Assembly (NCBI RefSeq): GCF_000247695.1
Contig: NW_004624800.1
Span: 8,831,980 to 8,895,979 of the forward strand
Direction of reading: 5' to 3'
DNA from: Heterocephalus glaber
Lineage: Eukaryota; Chordata; Mammalia; Rodentia; Bathyergidae
Length of the DNA stretch: 64,000 bases
A program made the translations under genes and the position numbers. This document shows, in pieces, positions 11,924 through 24,070 of the stretch (position 1 is its first letter; each line of letters begins with the position of its first letter). The notes beneath the pieces were generated by a model that had not been told where the DNA came from, searched no databases, and was given only the letters and a program-made list of their open reading frames with translations.

Positions 11924-14900
11924 CAAGCTCATTAGGGGGAAACTTCAGAAAGCATTTTCACCTGAGGAGTTTATGATCCTCTTCTCCCACCTCACTGTCC
12001 CTGTGTGCTCAGACTGAAATTCCCATCACACTTCTGTGTAACCTTTATCGCTGTCCTTTGGTCTACATGTAGTGGATAAAAGGATCTTGGGTTCTCATAG
12101 TCCAAACACTCAAAAAAGTTCCTGGCATAAAGTTCATGCCTTAAACATCTTTTCATAAATGTGATAAGAAACAAAAAAGAAGAACTGCAAGGACAGAAAA
12201 TGATTACTACTTAACCTGTTTAGGCCTCATAAGGAGGTTTGGCTTGTCATTGAAGAAATAGTCTTTGGCTATTGTTTTAGCAGTCTGCTATTTTATCCAC
12301 AAAGCCATGTGTTCCAAGAAACATTTAGACAAAGTCTTAGAAAAGAAATTCTATACTTTTATGATGAGTTTTTTGTGTTTGCATATATATATCGTATATC
12401 ATATATATTTATATATAGCATATTTTAAAAGAGAATAGTAACTACAAATTACTGAGGTTCTCAAAGGCCTTTATAATTCCAAAAATATAATTCTTGTTAG
12501 GTTTTCTTAAAAATATTATTTATAGAAAATTCTTATGAAGCTCACACAAACCTTAGAATGTGCCAAGGTTTTATCAGGAGTTTTATTACTTTGAATATAA
12601 TCTTTGGCTTTTCATGAATGTCATTGATAATCAACAAATTTTTAGAAAAGCATAGGAATAATACAAAATCAATATTGATAGTAAAACCTAATGTGTTCCA
12701 CATTTATTTATGTTAGCCATCAGCATTTTAATATTAACAGAATATATTGACTTTTTATAAATATTAATATTCACCTAGACAAACATATTTCCTACCATGA
12801 AGTTATCAGATTTTATAGTTCTTTACTATCAAGCTTAAAGTAAAATTAGTAACTCTAAGTTAAAATGTTGATAATTGTATACATTTGGATGTATGTTATA
12901 CGTCACTCAGTAGATTTTTAAATTCATCTTTTATTATTCATAAGAACCCATAAATTAGCCTTTTGAGAATGGAATAATAAAGGCATAAGGATTTGATTTG
13001 CAAACCAATAATTTCTATTTTTTTCAAATTCATTACCAATTCAGAATTTTTGTTTCTTGACAACAAAAATGTTTGCTTTGAAATGAGATGCAATATAATT
13101 TTCCCTTAATAAATAATGGGACACTTTAAGAAAAGTGAAACTTTATCATTGCTAATGTATTTCATTGTTAGTGTCTATTGCCTTTTGATGTGGCAGTTCA
13201 TTTGGTTTTTGGCTTTGTGTATGTGCAAATGTGCATGCTACTGCTTCAATTAGATAAAGTATCACAAGTTTAAAGTTTAGGAACTGCATGAGAATTTCAA
13301 CAAAAATACAATTACATCTTTCAGAAGAAATGAGAAATGACTTGCAATTCCTATCTAGTGTATGGAAGATAAATAGCCTCTCATCATTTAGTATGTAGCT
13401 CAGGAGATGCGTGCTACAAGTATGGCCTTGCAGCTAATAAGATTGGGCTCTTTCTCAGCTTCAAGATTTCTGTAGCATTCCAGTTTTTGTGACAACACTG
13501 GGAATAAATTATTCCTTTGTAGGAGAATTCATTACCAGGAGTTGATAGCTCATGGCTGAATTACTTATGGGAATTATAGAAATCACATTTTTCTGAAATT
13601 AAAAAAAAGACATTTTCAAAATCAATCTTTGGTTTGCATGTTAACAATCAAATAATAATATTGGAATATTTACCACCTCATATGCTTTTGCCAGTTTTCT
13701 CGTTCAATTGCATGTTGGAATTTTAGAAATATACCTTCTTTTACTTGGAAGAAAAGAGTCTTCAACTTGCTAAATGGGACTTGGTCAAATACATATAAAA
13801 TGTGAAACTCAGACCAATAATAGCTCATTAATTTGAAAGTAAATATTGAGATTCAGATACTGGTGAAAACTTTTTATGGTGTCTTGGTCGTTGTCTTTCA
13901 AGTGTAATTTTTTGGTGAAAGAGGATATTCCCCATTCCATTCATTTTCTTTCCCATAATTTGAAAATCTTTTCCTTTTTTGAAGTGTTCTTTTCAAACAC
14001 CCCCATTGCTTTATGCTTTTCTATATTACCAAAATTGTTACTATTCTCTCTAGGTTCATGTCCTTTTGTTTTTTTCTCCAAATAGTTCTGTATTTAGCCT
14101 CTGTTTAGCCTTCTAATTAACAATAAATCACTACTGCCTGAGACTCCTTTTTTCTTACCAACGTAGCAATCGTCTAAGTAATGAATTTCAATTTCTATAT
14201 TCTCTATAGTATTCAGAGTGTCTCTTAATGAATATAAATCAAAATGTGTTCTGATAAAGTTCTCATATCAGTATTCTTGAATAATTAACATGACTTAGAT
14301 CTCTGTCTATTTAATCTTGACCTGTGCTATTTGTTTGATAGAGATAATTTTTTCTTTTTTCCTCTGTTAGAGCTGCATGAGCTACCAGATGTACATAACA
14401 GAGCAAATATATATGTTATTAAACCATGGAACACAAATTTTTTTTATCATTTTGCAAGATTAAAATAAGTAGTGTATTGGGAATTCTGTGTTAATGGGTT
14501 TTAAGACTCAATATTGTTAAGTATCAGTTATTTCCACAGCTAGCTATAGATTCAAGACAATCACATTCAAAATACCAGCAAGGGACTCTTGGAAATATTC
14601 ACAAACTCTAACATTTCTACAGAACAGACTGGGAGAAAATATTTGAAAGATATACTCTGTAATGTACTCAATTCAATCAAAATATAGAGCCTTGAAAATT
14701 CAGAGGCAAAAAAACCCCTCAATTACTAAACCCACAGAATCTCTGAAGAGAGCATTTATCAAGGAAGATATAAAGATGATAAGGCAGCACATATAGAAAA
14801 ATGCCTTTGTCATTAAGTTAGTGCACATTGAAAGAGTCTGCAGATACCACAGCATAGCTATTAGAATGCTAACAACCAAAACCTTGAGAACAAATTCTTA

Positions 14901-15765
14901 GTGAAGACAGAGCAACAAGAACACACATTCATTATTGGTGGGAATGCAAAATGGCAGAACCACTACAAAATAATTTGGCAGTTTCTTACAAAGGTAACCA
15001 TAGCCTTATGATATAATCCAAAAATCATATTCTTTGCTACTTATCTATTGAATAGAAAGCTTCTGTAAAACATTTACATACATACACATGGCACATCATG
15101 AATGTTACACTAACTTCTTTAACAACTGTCAAAAACTGAGAGCAAACAAGATGTCTTGCAATATATGTGTAGGCATACTGATACAACTGTGTGACAAAAA
15201 TTAGTATCCCCAAAAGCCATATAAAATATGAATCAGTATTAAATGTATTTCAATAAGTAAAATAAGCCAATCTGAGAAAGGCATATAATTAATGATTCCA
15301 CTGATAAGACATTCTAAAAAATTAAACTACAGAAAGAGTAAACAGTTCAGTGCTGGACAGGGACTGTAATGAATAAGTGAAACCGAAGACTTTTTTTAAG
15401 ACAGTGAAACTATTCTGCATGATATGATAATGGTGGATATAGGATACCGTGCAATTGCCAAAGGCCATAAAACTTCATAGTAAAAAGGGAAAAACAATAC
15501 ATGAAAATAAATTTAAAAGTGTTTAAGAATTCAGAGGTTTTACAGGATGGAATGCAGACTGTGAAAAAAAAATCATCTAACTATAATGAAAATCCATGAA
15601 ACATCCTACTTCATATAGGTGTGGTGATCAAGAAAAAATACTGAGGTAGGTAAATGTGGAAGGCAATAGTGTATAAGAATAAAGTTGAATGTAACAGAAT
15701 ATAAATGCTGTACTATAGATGATGGAGCTACTTGCATGAGGGTAATATTAACAATTAAGAAACTA

Positions 15766-15783
15766 CTATATATATATATATAT
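15766..15783. repeat. (TA)n microsatellite
   Basis: About nine TA units inside the old L1 3' UTR. Confidence 0.95.
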
Positions 15784-15881
15784 CTGGAACTTAATCAGTT
15801 ACATGGACAATGAGTGGGAGGATGCAGGTTTCTCATGATTTGGGTGAGAATTTGTAGATAATCAAGGAAAAATTGATAGAA

Positions 15882-15883
<2 letters not shown>

Positions 15884-15920
<37 letters not shown>
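15884..15920. repeat. (AC)n microsatellite
   Basis: About 18 uninterrupted AC units inside the old L1 3' UTR. A minus-strand frame with a cysteine-valine run is simply this repeat translated. Confidence 0.97.
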
Positions 15921-15921
<1 letters not shown>

Positions 15922-17045
15922 TCCCTTGCTCTGGAAACTGAAAAGGTGTAGAAGCAATAATATTCCAGTACCGCTAAGCATATTTAGCAAAAAGATCTTG
16001 CTTTTTGTTAATATTCTAAAATAAAAGGTCCAATTTCCCTTGAACAAAATATGGAGTCCAAGACTAGGTTAGGACACATACAATAGAAGCTTGATGAATA
16101 TTAGAGTGCCAGAAATTTTTTTTAAAAACCACTTGTAAAAACATCTTGATGATGGATTGTCAAAAGAATGTAGGACAATGAAAGAAACTTCCAATGGCCA
16201 AAAGTACAATAATTTAAACAGCAAAATGAATAACATAGAAGTAGATTATTATCCAAAGCATAAAATCAATATCCATGTCCAAACTGATACAAGTGGTTGA
16301 AGAAATAAATGGAGATCATAAATACATATTTTATAGGTTCAATGTAAAATAATTTCTAATGATTTTATTTGGAATATAATAATTTTATTTCAATACTCTG
16401 ACCTGAAAGAGGTGGAACATAATTTCTCACTCTATATCTAGGCTGCATTTGCTTTCTTCCAGACAGTATAATATAGATGTGTCTACTTTACATAAAAAAC
16501 AAAACAAAACAAAATTTAGTAAACCTTACCTCCATGAGGCAATCAAAATTAATGTCACCATCGATAAGTCACTTTGAAAGTACATACTGTAGAAATAATG
16601 TTTTAATCATTACAATAAACTTCTGTGAGATCTTTCTATCCAAACCCATAATGCTAACGTAGCAGTGATAAAAACATCAGGGTCATCTTAGTACCTGACT
16701 GAGTTCTTCAAAACTGTTAAAAAGTCATTAAAACCTACAAAAGTCAGAAACTGTCACAGCCAAACAAATCCAAAGGATACATAATAAATAAATATAACCA
16801 AGGTCCTGGAAAAACAATAACAAAATGACTGTAGGTAAAATTTAAGGAAATCTCAAAAAAGATTAAACTTAATGCATGAATATGGATTCACCAATTATGA
16901 CAAATGCTAACACACTAAGGTAAGAGGTCAGTAACAGGAAAAACTAGTTGTTGCTTATGGCCAGATGAGTATGATCAGTGTTATTGTCACAACTTTTCTG
17001 TAATTCCAAATGTATTATGAAATAGGAGTTTATTAAAAACAAGAA

Positions 17046-17649
17046 GAAGCCTTATGCTAGCATAAAACAAAATGACCAGGGAGGTTATTATCATTATGCC
17101 TTTTATTATTTCACCCTAGCTTGCCATTTTTCACTTTCAGAATGCTGAGCCAAAGTTGAGATCAATATATGGATATATGTCCCAGCTCAGGGTGGCTAAG
17201 TGAAAAAAATTCTAAGAAACAGCAGAATAAGAGATAGTTGAGTTACTAGAGAAAATGAACGTTCCAAATTTTACAGTTATAGAATGATGTAAAAGGTCAT
17301 TTTACTTCCTCTCCTCTTGACACTTGTTATTTAAAATTAATTGGTCTTTCAAAATTCTTTTTTAACTATTCAATTAAGTCACAGGCATGAAGTGAGGTCA
17401 GAAAGAAGAGAAAGACCTGGGAAAGTGGCAGGTACACATAGTGGGGATAATAACAAGGCACAGCACTATATTTTTCAAAATTCTTGATCACATGCAGTCT
17501 TACTGAATCATCAAAACATCTTACGTCAAGGGTCCTATCCCATGCATATGCATAGTAAATGTGGAATATTATATGTGGGCTATAGGGGACTTACCTTTAA
17601 GAGTTTATAAAAGACTCTAAGAATTAGCATCGTACAAGGTGATTAAACT
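17046..17649. other. Single-copy DNA, nothing recognised
   Basis: About 600 bp between the old L1 and the first mariner-derived element. No reading frame, SINE or LTR signature was seen. Confidence 0.5.
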
Positions 17650-17994
17650 ATGAGGTGAATATTCAAATTTTTAAAAAATTGTCACAATAAAAGACATATT
17701 GTCATTAACCACCTCAAAATACTTCCCCTTCCTTGGCACATACTTATCTCATTGTTCTTGCCACTTCTGGAAGCAGTTCTGGAAGTTCTTTTTCATGAAT
17801 CTTTTAAAGGTGTGATAGAAATATGAATTCTGCTGCAGAATGCCATCCAAGAGAAAGCAGCTCATAAAAACCTCGACTTAGTACAATCATCTTGCATATT
17901 TTCTATGCCCTTTGACCTATTAGTCTGATTTTCAATTTGTATATATAATAATTAACTTTATAGGGTCTTATAAATAAATGAATCTAATGATGAA

Positions 17995-18115
17995 AAAAAT
18001 AAAAAGAGGGTAGAAGGAAGGGGAAAAGGAATTGAATTGTGATATGTACATGTACAAATTTCCTATAGTGAATGTACTGTGTACTGTAAACATGAAAAAT
18101 CATTGCTTTTAATTA
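17995..18115 (+). mobile_element. L1 3'-end fragment nested in the mariner loop
   Basis: A purine-rich run (gagggtagaaggaaggggaa) is followed by words like tgtacatgtacaaatttcc and atgaatgt..., in the order seen in the clearer L1 3' UTRs at 23.6 and 28.5 kb. It is diverged, so it belongs to an older L1 subfamily. Ends are approximate. Confidence 0.45.
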
Positions 18116-18344
18116 AATATAAATTAAATTTAAAAGATAATTATGATTAATAATTCCAATTCATTTTAGATAATTAAGATTGCAAAAGATTTATATTTTG
18201 GAGTTCTTAAATTTAAATGAAGTCTTTCCCTTCTTTTTCCTTCAAAATAAAAAAAGAATGCATTATATATGCAAAAGTAAAATCAACTCCAAATTTTTAG
18301 GTTGATAAAAAGCATTAATGCTGTGTTCTCATACACCTTGTTCA

Positions 18345-18570
18345 CTGAATCTGGCACCATGGAAATTCTAGCTCTTCCTCAAAATCAAAGTGATCATGAA
18401 AAGTAAAAGTTTGAATCCATTCAGAACATCAAGGCAGTGACAACAACATGCTTACGACATTGTTGAAAGAAGAAATCCAGAACTGTTTCAAAAGTTGCAA
18501 GAAAGATGGGCATTGTGTTCAAAGTGAAGAGAAGTGTTCCAAGACAGTGTAATGACGATATGTTTTTATT
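18345..18570 (+). pseudogene. Mariner-type transposase C-terminal fragment
   Basis: Read on the plus strand with frame changes, this segment gives a Tc1/mariner transposase-like C-terminal end. A Ser-Gly-Thr-Met segment is followed by FESIQNIKAVTT and then a Gln-Asn-Cys-Phe tail. Stops and frameshifts interrupt it, so it makes no protein. The same region at 23,850-24,060 is recognisably homologous. The identification rests on remembered family features, without a search. Confidence 0.5.
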
Positions 18571-18639
18571 TTAATGTACTTTTAAAAATTCAAATATTTA
18601 TCATATATTTCAATTACATCTTGTGTATTTTAAAACATT

Positions 18640-18905
18640 CCCTGCTGGGGACACATGGGTCCTGGTTGAGACCTCAAACCTCAGTCCGCATTGGTTGGTA
18701 GTCCAGGTTAACCTTCTATAGTTACGGCTTCAGACAAGGATTTGCCCACAGCTGTGCTGTTAGCAGCGTCCCTGGTCACACTGAGATGACAGCCAGCCTT
18801 GGCGTGGTTCAGCACATGCCATTCCTCCCTACCTTAGGGAGAGGGAAAGTTCCAGAAAACCATTCTTGTGGGACTTCTGATCTTAACTCAAAGTCCTGCT
18901 TAAAT
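18640..18905. other. Unidentified GC-richer segment
   Basis: About 265 bp are clearly richer in G and C than the surroundings (gtcctggttgagacctcaaacc..., cagccttggcgtggttcagc). There is no long open frame and no poly(A) tail. It may be the remnant of an LTR, of an exon or of a conserved element. I do not recognise it. Confidence 0.35.
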
Positions 18906-19175
18906 GAGTACTTTTTTATTTGTTCACAGATATAATAATTACTTGAACTAAGACTATTGTGAGAAAGCACCCCAGTGAATAGAACAGTTATAATAAAGCA
19001 ATTTACAAATTCTACATATATTTTGAACTATTTGCAAGCCTGAAATACAAAAATATGAACGTTTTTGCAATATTAGTCACCTTGTAACAACGGAAGTTAA
19101 AGGATTTTTTGTAAAATTTAAAAAAATTTAAATAACTCTAGTATTGTATGGATTCACTTTTAAAAATGAAACACA

Positions 19176-19262
19176 GGGCCGGGGATTTAGCTCAGTGGTT
19201 CTGCCACCTGCCTCACAAGTGTAAGGACCCGAGTTTGACCCCCAGTAGCAAAAAAAAAAAAA
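19176..19262 (+). mobile_element. ID-type tRNA-derived SINE
   Basis: It begins gggccggggatttagctcag and has box A (tagctcagtggtt), box B (gagtttgacccc) and a 12-A tail. Target duplications flank it: GAAACACA at 19168-19175 and GAAACATA at 19263-19270, one mismatch. Box B is slightly damaged (gtttgacc for gttcgatc). It sits immediately before the 5' end of an L1 fragment. Confidence 0.92.
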
Positions 19263-19270
19263 GAAACATA

Positions 19271-20240
19271 TTTTACTAAAAAAATATCTATATAGCATAG
19301 CAAACAAAACAACAGAGAGAAAAGGCAAACTATAGAACAGGAAAAGATATTGCCAGCCACTCTTCTGTAGAGGACTAACATCCAGAATACACAAATAAAG
19401 AACTCATAAATACCCCTCAAAATGACCCAGTCAAAACTGAGCAAGTGAGCTAAATCAACATTTCTCAAAAAGAGTACAAATACCAACAAGTTTGTGAAAA
19501 AAAAATGTTCATCATAGTAGACATTAGGGAACTTCCAATCAAAACAGCTCTGTAATTTTTATCTTACCGTAGTCAGAATGGCTTTCATCAAAATCACAAA
19601 ATACAACCAGCATGGATGAGGTTGTGGGGAAAAAGAAACCCTTCTACTTTGTTGATGAGAATGTAAACTAGTACAATTGCTATAGAAATCAGTATGGAGT
19701 TTTCTCAAAACAATAGATACACCAGTTCCATTTAACCTAGCCATAGCGCTCCTGGGCATGTTCTCAAAAGACTTGAAGACATTGCATTATAGTAATACAG
19801 TATAGGAATGCTTATGTTTATAACAGTGCAATTCACAATAGCTAAGCCCTGGAAAGGGCTTAGATATATTTCAACAGTTGAATAAAGAAAATGTGATATA
19901 CATATACCCAATGGAATATTACTGAGCTGTAAAGAAGAATGAAATCATTTTATTTACAGGAAAATGGATGGATCTGTAGACCATAACGTTAAGTAAAAGA
20001 AATCAAATACAGAAAGGTAAATATCATCTGGTTTCTCTTATAGGAGAAATAAAATATATGCATAAAGAGTAAAATGAAGGAGAGATAGTAGGAAATAGGG
20101 AGGCAGTTATGCTGCTAATAGGAACAAGGTGATGGAGGAAGAGGGTGAAGGTGCGGAGAGGGTTGGAAAAGGATATACCAGTTCCCCCCAAACAAACATA
20201 ACAAGCACTAGAAAAAAATACAAGGAAAGGAGAAACATCT
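19271..20240 (+). mobile_element. L1 fragment: ORF2 C-terminal end and 3' UTR
   Basis: The plus strand carries the standard late-ORF2 words in order: ctaacatccagaatacacaa (about 19376), gagaatgtaaactagtacaat (about 19658), a Met/Phe-rich stretch about 19,800, then aatggaatattactgagctg (about 19911) and a purine-rich 3' UTR (gatggaggaagagggtgaagg, about 20132). It is truncated at its 5' end, with stops in the frame. Long minus-strand frames here (e.g. 19187-19489) are antisense to this L1 and are not genes. Confidence 0.85.
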
Positions 20241-20859
20241 CAGAATTTTAAATATTGGAATAAAATTATCACCGAATTAAAGAATTTATATTGAACAAAG
20301 TCATATTCAGAAGAAAACTCCAGGACATACGAAATACAAACATTAGGAATGATGTGATTTCTCCTGACAATTAGGACTTATCCATTTGCTTCACATCATT
20401 GAAGTCAGAAGTCTAAAGCTAACGAGAAAGATCTCTCTATAACTTGTCACAGTCATAAATTATATCAACTTAAGCCAAACCCAATTCTTCTTATGTCATT
20501 ATTCTCAGAAAAAAAGATTCAGAGCGCACATACTCTAAGTTTAACATAATATACTATTTATGATTAAACAGACCACCTTTATTCAAATAATAAAGGTAAA
20601 CAAGGTTAGGGAAACGTGAAACTCATAAACAAAGTTAACATTAACAAAAATTATAATCGTTTCTTCTACTCACTGTTTGGTAAAGTAAGTTTTTCACTAC
20701 TTAGGAGCTACACAAAATTTATACCAATATAATGAAGCAATAGTATTTTTCTTTATATAAAATCTTGAGTTTGGGTATAATGTTCCATGAGGTTTTGGTA
20801 TTCCTGATAGTTAACAAACACTACTTGAAGATATAATGAATTTTAAGAAAGACAATTTA
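20241..20859. other. Single-copy AT-rich DNA, nothing recognised
   Basis: About 600 bp between two L1 fragments, with no gene or SINE signature seen. The last 12 bp are the left target-site duplication of the next L1. Confidence 0.5.
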
Positions 20860-20989
20860 TTGGTACATTTTAGGTATACAATATGTTTACATTTATCATT
20901 GGGTGCTTGTACCTGTACATGATGTATCTTAGTTCTTATTTTTCCCCCATTACCTGTGCATCCTTCACCCCCTCCATCCTGTGCAAAAC
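20860..20989 (-). mobile_element. Very short L1 3'-end insertion
   Basis: Read on the minus strand, this is the last 130 bp of the same L1 3' UTR seen at 38.6 and 62.6 kb. Shared plus-strand words are attggtacattttaggtata and catcattgggtgcttgtacc. Flanking target duplications are AAAGACAATTTA (20848-20859) and AAAGATAATTTA (20990-21001), one mismatch. It is a severely 5'-truncated insertion. Confidence 0.85.
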
Positions 20990-21749
20990 AAAGATAATTT
21001 AAATGTTGAATATTTTTCTCTGACTTCTTAGTATAATAATGAATAGTACTTCTAAAACGTTCATCTCATTGTCTTTATATTTAAAAAAACTTTTAAAAAT
21101 GAGATTGTTTAAAAACTTCATTTGCTTTATGTGATGTTTGAAATAATTATTCTGAATTTTAATGGCTTCAATTATTTTGTATAAATACGTATACATTTTT
21201 CAATAATTTTAAGTCAAATACTTGCTCTTTAGAAAAGTAGCATCCTGCTCTTACTTAAAAAAATATGCTCAGGGTTACAAGTTCAGCCTTGTTCTGTCGT
21301 GGTTGGATAGAATTTTAGAGATCGGTCAGAAATATTTTAGACTTTGGAAAATATATTCATTTGTGTTCTGAGGACATCCTGAAAATTTTGGTGATTTTTT
21401 CCTCTTAGCCTCACAGTGTAGTATAGATAGGTTATTGTAATATGAAAGCACTATCCTAAAAATACTATATGCTGTCATCTCTGGTTAGTTTATCTTTCAC
21501 AAATTTTGAAAATATAAGACTCACAAGATTTATCTTATTTGGCAAATGTTTTGAAAGAAATATCATGTTATGTAAATCAGCAATAATTATGTGACTTTCC
21601 TACTGATACATTTTGAAACTGTATCAGTACTTTTCCAGGTTCTCTCAAGAAGCAGTGTAAAAAGTGGGTTGTCTTCTAAACTATCACCCATAAAAGCAGT
21701 GAACTTTCAGCAAAGCAACATGACTACCTCTTATTGAGTGGTGGACTGG
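20990..21749. other. Single-copy AT-rich DNA, nothing recognised
   Basis: About 760 bp with no recognisable repeat or gene. A 65-residue minus-strand frame (20999-21196) is AT-rich filler. Confidence 0.5.
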
Positions 21750-22095
21750 AAGAATAAAAGATAGACAATAGGAAATGGAAAGATAGATCTTTAGCATATG
21801 GGAAGGGAATCAAGAGACAGAAGGACAAAGGAAGGAAATGGGATTGTTACAAAGGGTGGAGATTTTGAAGCATTGTACATATGTGATAAGTCCCCCTGAG
21901 GAAAGTGATCATTATGCATTACAAATGGGAAGAGGACCAAGAGATGGAGAGAGCGGAGAGGGAGAGGAGAGGGAGGGATTAAAAAAGAATTGAGATATGC
22001 ATGTTAGGTACATGAGCCAAGTCGCCATGATGAAGTGAAATCATTATGTACTGGCAGCATGTACCAATAGAAAAATAAATGGGAAAAAATATGTA
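21750..22095 (+). mobile_element. L1 3' UTR-like fragment (older subfamily)
   Basis: A purine-rich 3' UTR (agcggagagggagaggagaggg, near 21949) is followed by ttgagatatgcatgttaggtac, catgatgaagtgaaatcatt and gtaccaatagaaaaataaat. The last carries a poly(A) signal and an A-rich end. The layout matches the other L1 3' ends here, but the sequence differs, so it is a different subfamily. Confidence 0.55.
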
Positions 22096-23137
22096 TACCG
22101 TCCAACATATTACTTCCTAAGTCTTTATTGTCTTTGTGCAATCACCTTTATCTTTCTTTTTATTAAGTCTAAGGATAATGCAAGAAAACAAACTCTCCAA
22201 AATATAAAAGTCAGTTAAATATAATGGAAAGCACATATATGCTATATACAGTATGATTAATTAATGTACTATAAACTCACAAAAGCAATAAAAATCAATG
22301 CATCTAGTTCAAGTAATTAATTTATGTCAGTTATTTTTATGTTTGCTGCTTGCATTGTTATGTTACATTTTGAGGGACCTAAGATACTTTAATTTCCAGA
22401 TGATTTCCCCCAAATTGGAAAGAAAAACAGCTTTTGTTTTACTGCATTCACTACTTTTAAATGTTTCAAAATTCCACATTTCTTGATATTTTATGTGTAT
22501 TTTGCTCAATCATAATTCAAGTTTCAGTTTCATCTATATTTAAAGGTAATTTTTATAGGCATAGAATCTAAACTGTACCTTTATATGTGAAAAGATTCAC
22601 TGGTAGATAAACATTTTTTCTAAGTTCGATATTTATTTAGTAGACAAATTTGTTTCAAAATGACCACTGAGGTAGTGAGTCATAGAATCAAAGAATGTAT
22701 CAAAGAATTTCAGAAAAACTAACAGCTTCAAGGTACAATCCAATGATTTCCTTTTTTTGTTTTCAATGATTCTTAAACTGTTTTAGGTAGCAACCTTCTT
22801 TGAGAATCTCATGAAAAACTGTATTCTGTCTGTTAAGAAAAATGCACAAGCCCACAGAAAGTTGCACTCAGCTCCAGTACATTTGCAGAATTGTGAAATC
22901 TATTCCTGGATGTTATATTTTAGGATTTGTGGTATTGTTCAAGCTCCTCATTTTACGCACAAAGAAAACACTGGGCTTCACAGGTTAAATGAGCCTCCAA
23001 GGTTAAATAGCAAATTACGGTTAAAAGTAGGACAAAAACACAGGATTGTCGAAACTACCATTTTTTATTACACTCCATAATGTAATGAGGAACAAATAGA
23101 AGTTTCCAATCAATTAGCCGGATTTACAACAATTTTA
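22096..23137. other. Single-copy AT-rich DNA, nothing recognised
   Basis: About 1 kb. An 89-codon frame at 22811-23080 has no domain, no start context and no support from composition. I treat it as chance. Confidence 0.5.
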
Positions 23138-23360
23138 TAAGGTTTGATCAACAACAGTGTAAACATTAATTATGGTAAATGACACAGTGCCATGAATCCC
23201 CCTTAAAATACTTTCCTTTGCTGCTTCAAACATACTTATCCCATAATTCTTGCCACTTTTTTTGCTTTCTTCCCTTTAACTATTTTTTTATTAGTACATA
23301 CAGTTTTCCTTTTTAAAACAGTTCTGGAAGTCCTCTTTCATGAGTCTCCATACTGTGTGA

Positions 23361-23760
23361 TAGCTAAATGGAGGCACATTGAGGTGAGCTCTTAAGCAAA
23401 ATAAATAGCACACACATGTATAAATACCAAATAGTTTCTCTGGTGTGAGAAACTGAAAGTGAAAATAGGGAATCAAAATGTACAACTGATAATGTGAAAT
23501 AGGCAGAAAAGGTCCAAAGAGGGAGGGGAAGTGGGAGGCGTAGGCAAAGGAAAGAAGGGAAAGGAATAAATATGAGAAAAGGAAAAAAACAGAAACAAAA
23601 TATTTGTAAATGGGGAGGGGTGGAGGGGGTGAAGGGAGGGCAGGGGAATGGAGATAAAATAATAACCAAGATATAACATGTAAAGGTACAAATTCCCAAT
23701 GATGAATGTCATCATATTGTATATCTAAATTGTACCAAAAAGCTTAATGAGTAAAAAAAG
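23361..23760 (+). mobile_element. 5'-truncated L1 3' end nested in mariner copy 2
   Basis: It starts in the last ORF2 codons (tagctaaatggaggcacatt) and continues through the 3' UTR with its G-rich purine tract (23612-23646) to the terminal words atgaatgtcatcatattgta and an A-rich end. The same words occur in reverse at 38.6-39.0 and 62.6-62.95 kb. The interrupted mariner sequence resumes at 23761. A duplication of the target (TACTGTGTGA / TACGGTGAAT) is only suggestive. Long minus-strand frames of 80-111 codons here are antisense low-complexity. Confidence 0.85.
23612..23646 (+). other. G-rich tract, possible G-quadruplex, in L1 3' UTR
   Basis: Six runs of three or more G lie within 35 bases, separated by 1-4 bases. 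L1 3' UTRs of many mammals carry such a polypurine tract. Folding into a quadruplex is predicted from pattern only. Confidence 0.7.
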
Positions 23761-23839
23761 TACGGTGAATGCTGCTGCTGGGTGACATCCAACAGAAAGG
23801 CAGGTTTATAAAACGATTAAGCATGCCCTTATTCAGCAG

Positions 23840-24070
23840 ATCTGGCTTTGTGTGACTTCTGGTTCTTCCTCAGCATCAAAATGACCAGGAAAGATAAAGG
23901 CTTGTAATTGATTTGGGATATTGCAGTCACCAGAGCAGCACAATTAATGACACTTAGGAAAGAGGACTTTGAGAGGTGCTTCAGAAAGAGAAAGTAAGAA
24001 TGTAAGAAGAAAGTGAAAGTAAGAATGGTGGCATAAATTTGTTCAAAGCCAGGGGAGTATTTGGAGGAGT
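23840..24070 (+). pseudogene. Mariner-type transposase C-terminal fragment
   Basis: Plus-strand reading across frame changes gives the late part of a Tc1/mariner transposase. A Leu-rich segment with catcaaaatgaccaggaaag is followed by an Asp/Phe-rich end, where gaaagaggactttgagaggt encodes Lys-Glu-Asp-Phe-Glu-Arg. It then reaches a Trp/Cys/Ser-Glu-type tail, whose last coding words are gaggagtactaatagcaatg. Interrupted, not functional. The corresponding part of copy 1 is at 18,345-18,570. Confidence 0.5.

Larger units (their letters stand above)
8130..14519. other. Single-copy AT-rich DNA, no gene seen
   Basis: More than 6 kb without a recognisable gene or a clear young transposon. Low-complexity A/T stretches occur, such as 12384-12424 (alternating AT). 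A 40-bp word is duplicated at 11501-11540 and 11884-11923, listed separately. All reading frames are under 80 codons and have no recognisable product. Confidence 0.5.
14520..17045 (+). mobile_element. Old L1 (L1M-type), ORF2 end and 3' UTR
   Basis: Words typical of the 3' part of L1 ORF2 appear in order on the plus strand: gactgggagaaaatatttgaaag (about 14627-14649), cattattggtgggaatgcaaaatgg (about 14930-14954), and a Tyr/Lys-rich tail. After this comes a long A-rich 3' UTR. It ends with words of L1MA/L1MB 3' ends (ggattcaccaattatgacaaatg near 16883 and tttctgtaattcc near 16996) and an A-rich end near 17040. The reading frame is broken many times. Two simple repeats (TA and CA) lie inside. 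The 5' boundary is uncertain. Confidence 0.7.
17650..18607. mobile_element. Mariner-derived long-inverted-repeat element, copy 1
   Basis: The left end (tatgaggtgaatattcaaat) and the reverse complement of the right end match closely. The similarity continues inward for about 150 bp: 17650-17800 against 18461-18607. Both arms contain the C-terminal coding end of a Tc1/mariner-type transposase facing outward: minus strand in the left arm, plus strand in the right. The right side reads FESIQNIKAVTT and a Phe/Cys/Trp-type tail on the plus strand with stops. The loop holds further sequence, including an L1 3'-end fragment. The same design recurs at 23,138-24,144. It looks like a non-autonomous palindromic derivative of a mariner. 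Exact ends and family name are not certain. Confidence 0.6.

Noticed and set aside
15862..16047. 61-codon minus-strand frame with a Cys-Val run
   Set aside because: Translation of the (AC)n microsatellite.
23364..23699. 111-codon minus-strand open frame
   Set aside because: Antisense of the G-rich L1 3' UTR; low-complexity Pro/Phe/Leu product, no domain.
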